A program made the position numbers and the translations under genes. DNA of 9,836 nucleotides from Oscillospiraceae bacterium. Lineage in GTDB: Bacteria; Bacillota; Clostridia; Oscillospirales; Ruminococcaceae. The notes under the pieces were generated by a model. The model did no database searches and was not told the DNA's origin. It saw only the letters and a list, made by a program, of their open reading frames with translations. The DNA is taken from positions 1-9,836 of the forward strand of contig CAAGDT010000094.1 of the NCBI GenBank assembly GCA_900768675.1. The letters run 5' to 3'. The number at the start of each line of letters is the position of its first letter. The stretch's first letter is position 1. Below, in pieces: positions 7,015 to 9,836 of this stretch.

Positions 7015-7027
7015 CTGTAAAAAACTG

Positions 7028-7056
7028 TTGCAAAAAAGGGCGGTATAATGTATAAT
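7028..7056 (+). promoter_or_regulatory. Sigma-70-type promoter of the MBOAT gene
   Basis: TTGCAA (7028-7033) and TATAAT (7051-7056) are 17 bases apart. Another TATAAT at 7044-7049 has no fitting -35. Transcription would start near 7063, giving a leader of about 30 bases before the ATG at 7094. The hexamers and spacing are the same as in the promoter at 261-289. Confidence 0.75.
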
Positions 7057-7093
7057 CTTAATTGTACGAAATTTATTAATTGGATTGGTAAAA

Positions 7094-8497
7094 ATGGTTT
7101 TTTCGAGTTTATTTTTCCTCTATATTTTCCTTGCGCTTTGTATTCCCGCTTACTTTATAAGCAAGAATGTTGCCTGGCGCAACGCTGTGCTTATTGTTTT
7201 TTCCCTTGTTTTTTATGCATGGAGCAGACCTGAGTGGCTTATCCTGCTGCTTATAAGCATAACGGGCAACTACTTTTTTGGGCTGCTTATCGACAAGTGG
7301 CGGGGAACGCCAAAGGCGAAAATCGGCGTGGCATGCTCACTTGTGCTGAGCCTTGGCATGCTGTTCGTCTTCAAGTACACCGACTTCTTTATCTCAAACA
7401 TAAACGCCGCCTTCGGGCTTTCGATACCTCTGGCGAAAATCGAGCTGCCCCTCGGCATAAGCTTCTACACCTTCCAGATAATCTCCTATATAATGGACTG
7501 CTACTGGGGCAAGGTGAAGGTGCAGAAAAACTACTTCAAGCTGCTTATGTATATCTCCCTGTTTCCCCAGCTTGTGGCAGGGCCCATTGTGCGGTACAGC
7601 GTTGTTGAAAACGAAATCGACAACCGCCGCAGCACTGTGGGGGACGTAAGTGAGGGCATAACCCGCCTTGTAATGGGACTGGGCAAAAAGGTAATACTGG
7701 CGAACAATCTCTACGCCGTTGTGGACAGCTTTTTCGGCGGGGATATAACTAAGCTTTCGGTGGCAGGAACCTGGTACGCCGTAATTCTCTACGCCCTTTA
7801 CGTTTACTTTGATTTTTCGGGCTATTCCGATATGGCAATCGGTCTGGGCAGGGTTTTCGGCTTCCATTTCAACGAGAACTTCAACTACCCCTTTATCAGC
7901 AAGAATATAACCGAGTTCTGGCAGCGCTGGCACATTTCCCTTGGCTCCTTCTTCCGTGACTACCTGCTTTACGTTCCGATTTTCGGCAAGCGCAGGCAGT
8001 ATCTCAGCCTCTTCCTTGTATGGTTTTCAACAGGCTTCTGGCACGGAGCAAGCTGGAACTATATAATCTGGGGACTTTACTTCGGTCTGTTCATTCTGAT
8101 AGAACGGCTTATCGGCAGCAAGCGGCTTAAGAAGATACCTAAAGCAATAATGCACGTTTACAGCAAGCTTGTAATAATAATCGGCTTCGGAATTTTCTAC
8201 TTCACCGACCTTAGCCGCCTCGGACAGTTCTTCGGAAATCTCGTGGGTGCAAACGGAAACGCCTTTATTGACATAACCACAAAAAGTTCTTTCATGAACA
8301 ATATCTTCCTTATTATCTTTGCTCTGGCAGTAAGCATGCCGATTATCCCGAAGCTTCGCAGCCTGCTCCAGAAAAGTGAGGCGGGAGAGAACGCCGTGGG
8401 AGTGGCTACCGTTATTGCAAACGTGGCAACACTTGCGGTCTGCACGATACTGCTTGTAAATAATACCAACAATCCATTTCTTTACTGGAATTTCTGA
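7094..8497 (+). CDS. MBOAT-family membrane O-acyltransferase (AlgI/DltB-like)
   Basis: This is a 467-residue polytopic membrane protein. It is predicted to transfer an acyl group, usually acetyl, across the membrane to an extracellular polysaccharide or cell-wall polymer. The N-terminus MVFSSLFFLYIFLAL is the typical start of AlgI-like proteins, which is why the ATG at 7094 is preferred over an in-frame TTG at 7085. Conserved blocks include PLGISFYTFQIISYIMD, LFPQLVAGPIVRY, YFDFSGYSDMAIGLGRVFGF, FWQRWHISLGSFFRDYL with H280, and FSTGFWHGASWNYIIWGLYFG with H317, the His expected to be catalytic. The C-terminal NNPFLYWNF is also usual for the family. Length is normal. It is not accompanied by an AlgJ/DHHW partner or by dlt genes in this window, so the polymer it modifies is unknown. 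The next gene begins 70 bases later without an intervening terminator, suggesting co-transcription. Confidence 0.92.
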   Translation: MVFSSLFFLYIFLALCIPAYFISKNVAWRNAVLIVFSLVFYAWSRPEWLILLLISITGNYFFGLLIDKWRGTPKAKIGVACSLVLSLGMLFVFKYTDFFISNINAAFGLSIPLAKIELPLGISFYTFQIISYIMDCYWGKVKVQKNYFKLLMYISLFPQLVAGPIVRYSVVENEIDNRRSTVGDVSEGITRLVMGLGKKVILANNLYAVVDSFFGGDITKLSVAGTWYAVILYALYVYFDFSGYSDMAIGLGRVFGFHFNENFNYPFISKNITEFWQRWHISLGSFFRDYLLYVPIFGKRRQYLSLFLVWFSTGFWHGASWNYIIWGLYFGLFILIERLIGSKRLKKIPKAIMHVYSKLVIIIGFGIFYFTDLSRLGQFFGNLVGANGNAFIDITTKSSFMNNIFLIIFALAVSMPIIPKLRSLLQKSEAGENAVGVATVIANVATLAVCTILLVNNTNNPFLYWNF

Positions 8498-8567
8498 TGA
8501 TAATGTAATTAAACGGCTCGGTAATGCCGTAAAATAAACGAAATCAACGAAAGGTATGGTAAAAACT

Positions 8568-9593
8568 ATGATTGAAAAAACTGAGTTCGGTTTTTCAAAC
8601 GGCTACAAGGTATTTCTTTTCACCCTTAAGAACAGCAGCGGTATGACCCTTAAGCTTACGAATTACAGCGCTGCAATTGTAAGCATTTTTGTTCCCGATA
8701 AGAACGGGAATTATGATGATGTCGTTTTAGGCTACGACGATCTTGCAGGCTACGAGGCGGGAACCTCCTCACAGGGTGCGGTTGTGGGCAGATATGCCAA
8801 CAGAATAGCAGACGGAAAGCTTACGATTAACGGCGAAACCTATAAGCTTTACAAAAACGACGGACCCAACACCCTCCACGGCGGCTCTGTCGGCTTCAAC
8901 AAGCGTGTATGGACGGTTGAGGAAACCACGGACAACAGCGTTACCTTCGGCTACTTCAGCCCCGACGGGGAGGAAAATTTCCCGGGCAATCTGAAAGTAT
9001 CCTGCACCTACACCTTAACGGAAGAAAACGAGGTTAAAATAGCCTACAAGGGCGTAAGCGACAAGGACACCGTTCTCAACCTTACAAATCACTCCTACTT
9101 CAACCTCGGCGGAATACACAGCGGCTCTATTCTCGGCAACGAGCTTCAGATTTTCGCAGATACATATACTCCCGTAAACAAGCAGCTTATCCCTACCGGT
9201 GAAATTGCAAGCGTAGAGGGAACGGCTTATGATTTCAGAGAGCCTAAGGAAATCAGAAGGGACCTTGAAAACTTCGGAATTATCGGCTACGACAACAACT
9301 TTATGCTGGGCGAGCCTCATGTTATGAGAAAGGCGGCGGTGCTTTTCGATCCCTTTAGCGGCAGAGAGATGACCGTATCCACCGACAAGCCCGCAATTCA
9401 GCTTTACACCGCAATAGGTCTTCAGGGCGAAATCGGCAAGGACGGAGAGATGATGAAGATTCAGACAGCAGTTTGTCTTGAAAGTCAGTATGCTCCCGAC
9501 TCCCCGAATCAGCCTGCTTTCCCGGACTGCATACTTAAGGCGGGAGAGGAATATAATTTCACAACGATTTATGGATTTTCGGTAAGGAAGTAA
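8568..9593 (+). CDS. galM: Aldose 1-epimerase (mutarotase)
   Basis: This 341-residue enzyme interconverts the alpha and beta anomers of galactose, glucose or related aldoses, feeding the Leloir pathway and sugar uptake. All four residues expected of the GalM active site are visible: H104 in TLHGG, H175 in NLTNHSYFNLGG, D242 in YDNNFML and E305 in CLESQYAPDSPNQP. RYANRIADG near residue 80 is the usual substrate-binding stretch. The start is uncertain. An in-frame ATG at 8556 has GAAAGG (8549-8554) only one base away, too close to serve it. The ATG at 8568 lies 13 bases from the same motif, long but workable, and gives the normal N-terminus. No signal peptide is seen, so it acts in the cytoplasm. 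The gene probably shares the MBOAT promoter, since the 70-base gap shows only a short hairpin (8513-8530) without a T-tract. It ends at a strong terminator. Confidence 0.93.
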   Translation: MIEKTEFGFSNGYKVFLFTLKNSSGMTLKLTNYSAAIVSIFVPDKNGNYDDVVLGYDDLAGYEAGTSSQGAVVGRYANRIADGKLTINGETYKLYKNDGPNTLHGGSVGFNKRVWTVEETTDNSVTFGYFSPDGEENFPGNLKVSCTYTLTEENEVKIAYKGVSDKDTVLNLTNHSYFNLGGIHSGSILGNELQIFADTYTPVNKQLIPTGEIASVEGTAYDFREPKEIRRDLENFGIIGYDNNFMLGEPHVMRKAAVLFDPFSGREMTVSTDKPAIQLYTAIGLQGEIGKDGEMMKIQTAVCLESQYAPDSPNQPAFPDCILKAGEEYNFTTIYGFSVRK

Positions 9594-9611
9594 GATAACA
9601 GATACAGCAGA

Positions 9612-9646
9612 GCCGCCCCGCAGTAAAACTGCGGGGCGGCGTTTTT
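9612..9646 (+). terminator. Strong intrinsic terminator after galM
   Basis: A perfect 12-bp GC-rich stem, GCCGCCCCGCAG (9612-9623) with its complement at 9629-9640, carries a TAAAA loop and is followed by GTTTTT. It lies 18 bases after the galM stop and closes the MBOAT-galM unit. Confidence 0.92.
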
Positions 9647-9836
9647 GTGCGGCTGCCTTCGGCAGCCGCACGCTGCACTTCCGCAGCTTTGCTGCTCTTC
9701 GCCAAGTCCGCAAATTCTCCGTACAGCGGGTCTTGCGACAGCGGCGGGATTTGTGAGAATCGGGTGGGCGGCGGCGAAGCCGCCGCCAAAGGCGAGCGCC
9801 CGCTAAAGCGGGCGCTCGCAGTTTGCCGCAAAACCC
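9647..9836. repeat. GC-rich cluster of hairpins, no gene supported
   Basis: Four further perfect inverted repeats follow the galM terminator: 9647-9657 with 9661-9671 (11 bp, TTC loop), 9683-9687 with 9691-9695 (5 bp, TTT loop), 9767-9775 with 9779-9787 (9 bp, GAA loop) and 9792-9803 with 9808-9819 (12 bp, TAAA loop). None has a proper T-tract on the + strand. Between them, 9696-9766 is less structured. Minus-strand frames (9015-9713 and 9559-9831) cross these hairpins and the terminator and read as Ala/Arg-rich low-complexity protein, so they are not called. The stretch may be a dispersed intergenic repeat of this genome. Confidence 0.6.

Larger units (their letters stand above)
6276..7093. 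other. Long intergenic region rich in hairpins and inverted repeats
   Basis: About 800 bases with no convincing coding frame. It contains a short AT-rich hairpin (6343-6350 with 6360-6367), the pnuC terminator (6371-6399), a second terminator-like hairpin (6487-6514), an imperfect GC-rich hairpin (6570-6602), a nested inverted repeat (6692-6770), a perfect 20-base inverted repeat (6841-6937), an isolated terminator (6992-7014) and the promoter of the next gene. A 90-residue minus-strand frame over 6365-6637 crosses two of these hairpins, lacks recognisable domains and is not called. Confidence 0.65.

Noticed and set aside
7085..7093. TTG start for the MBOAT gene
   Set aside because: The ATG three codons later gives the characteristic MVFSS start of the family and better spacing from a GGA motif.
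7394..7933. Minus-strand 179-codon frame inside the MBOAT gene
   Set aside because: The + strand frame carries clear MBOAT motifs throughout; the antisense frame is a shadow without family features.
8498..8555. Separate promoter or terminator between the MBOAT gene and galM
   Set aside because: No convincing -35/-10 pair is seen, and the short hairpin at 8513-8530 has no T-tract.
9015..9831. Minus-strand frames over galM and the final hairpin cluster
   Set aside because: They run through galM or its terminator and several perfect hairpins and encode compositionally biased sequence, as expected from GC-rich palindromes.

Overview
The window looks like chromosomal DNA from a gut Firmicute of the Clostridia, probably Ruminococcus or another Oscillospiraceae. 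This is judged from moderate GC content, the codon style, Shine-Dalgarno starts, TTGCAA/TATAAT-type promoters and the flavour of the protein sequences. No sequence search was possible, so the taxon is an inference. All five confident genes lie on the + strand. I see no tRNA, rRNA, CRISPR array, transposase or phage gene.

Region 1 (1-369) is intergenic. It holds two GC-rich hairpins, probably the end of an upstream transcription unit, and then a near-consensus sigma-70 promoter. Region 2 (370-5445) is a tightly coupled two-gene operon and the most unusual part of the window. It encodes a 656-aa protein with the layout of an SNF2-type helicase but degraded catalytic motifs, followed with no gap by a 1034-aa protein with a sacsin/Hsp90-type (GHKL) ATP-binding domain whose key motifs are largely intact and a cysteine-rich C-terminus. 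I know of no named system with this composition. A two-protein ATPase complex acting on nucleic acid or in cellular defence is a hypothesis only.

Region 3 (about 5456-6275) is a PnuC-family vitamin transporter gene. Its leader carries a long terminator-like hairpin and a competing upstream hairpin, the layout expected of an attenuator or riboswitch. Region 4 (6276-7093) is about 800 bases without a convincing gene. It contains the pnuC terminator, two further terminator-like hairpins, and two inverted-repeat structures that share the same 7-base outer ends, one of them with perfect 20-base arms.

Region 5 (7028-9646) has its own promoter. It encodes an MBOAT-family O-acyltransferase (AlgI/DltB-like) and an aldose 1-epimerase (GalM), probably co-transcribed and closed by a very strong terminator. 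The window ends in a GC-rich cluster of hairpins (9647-9836) with no supported gene.
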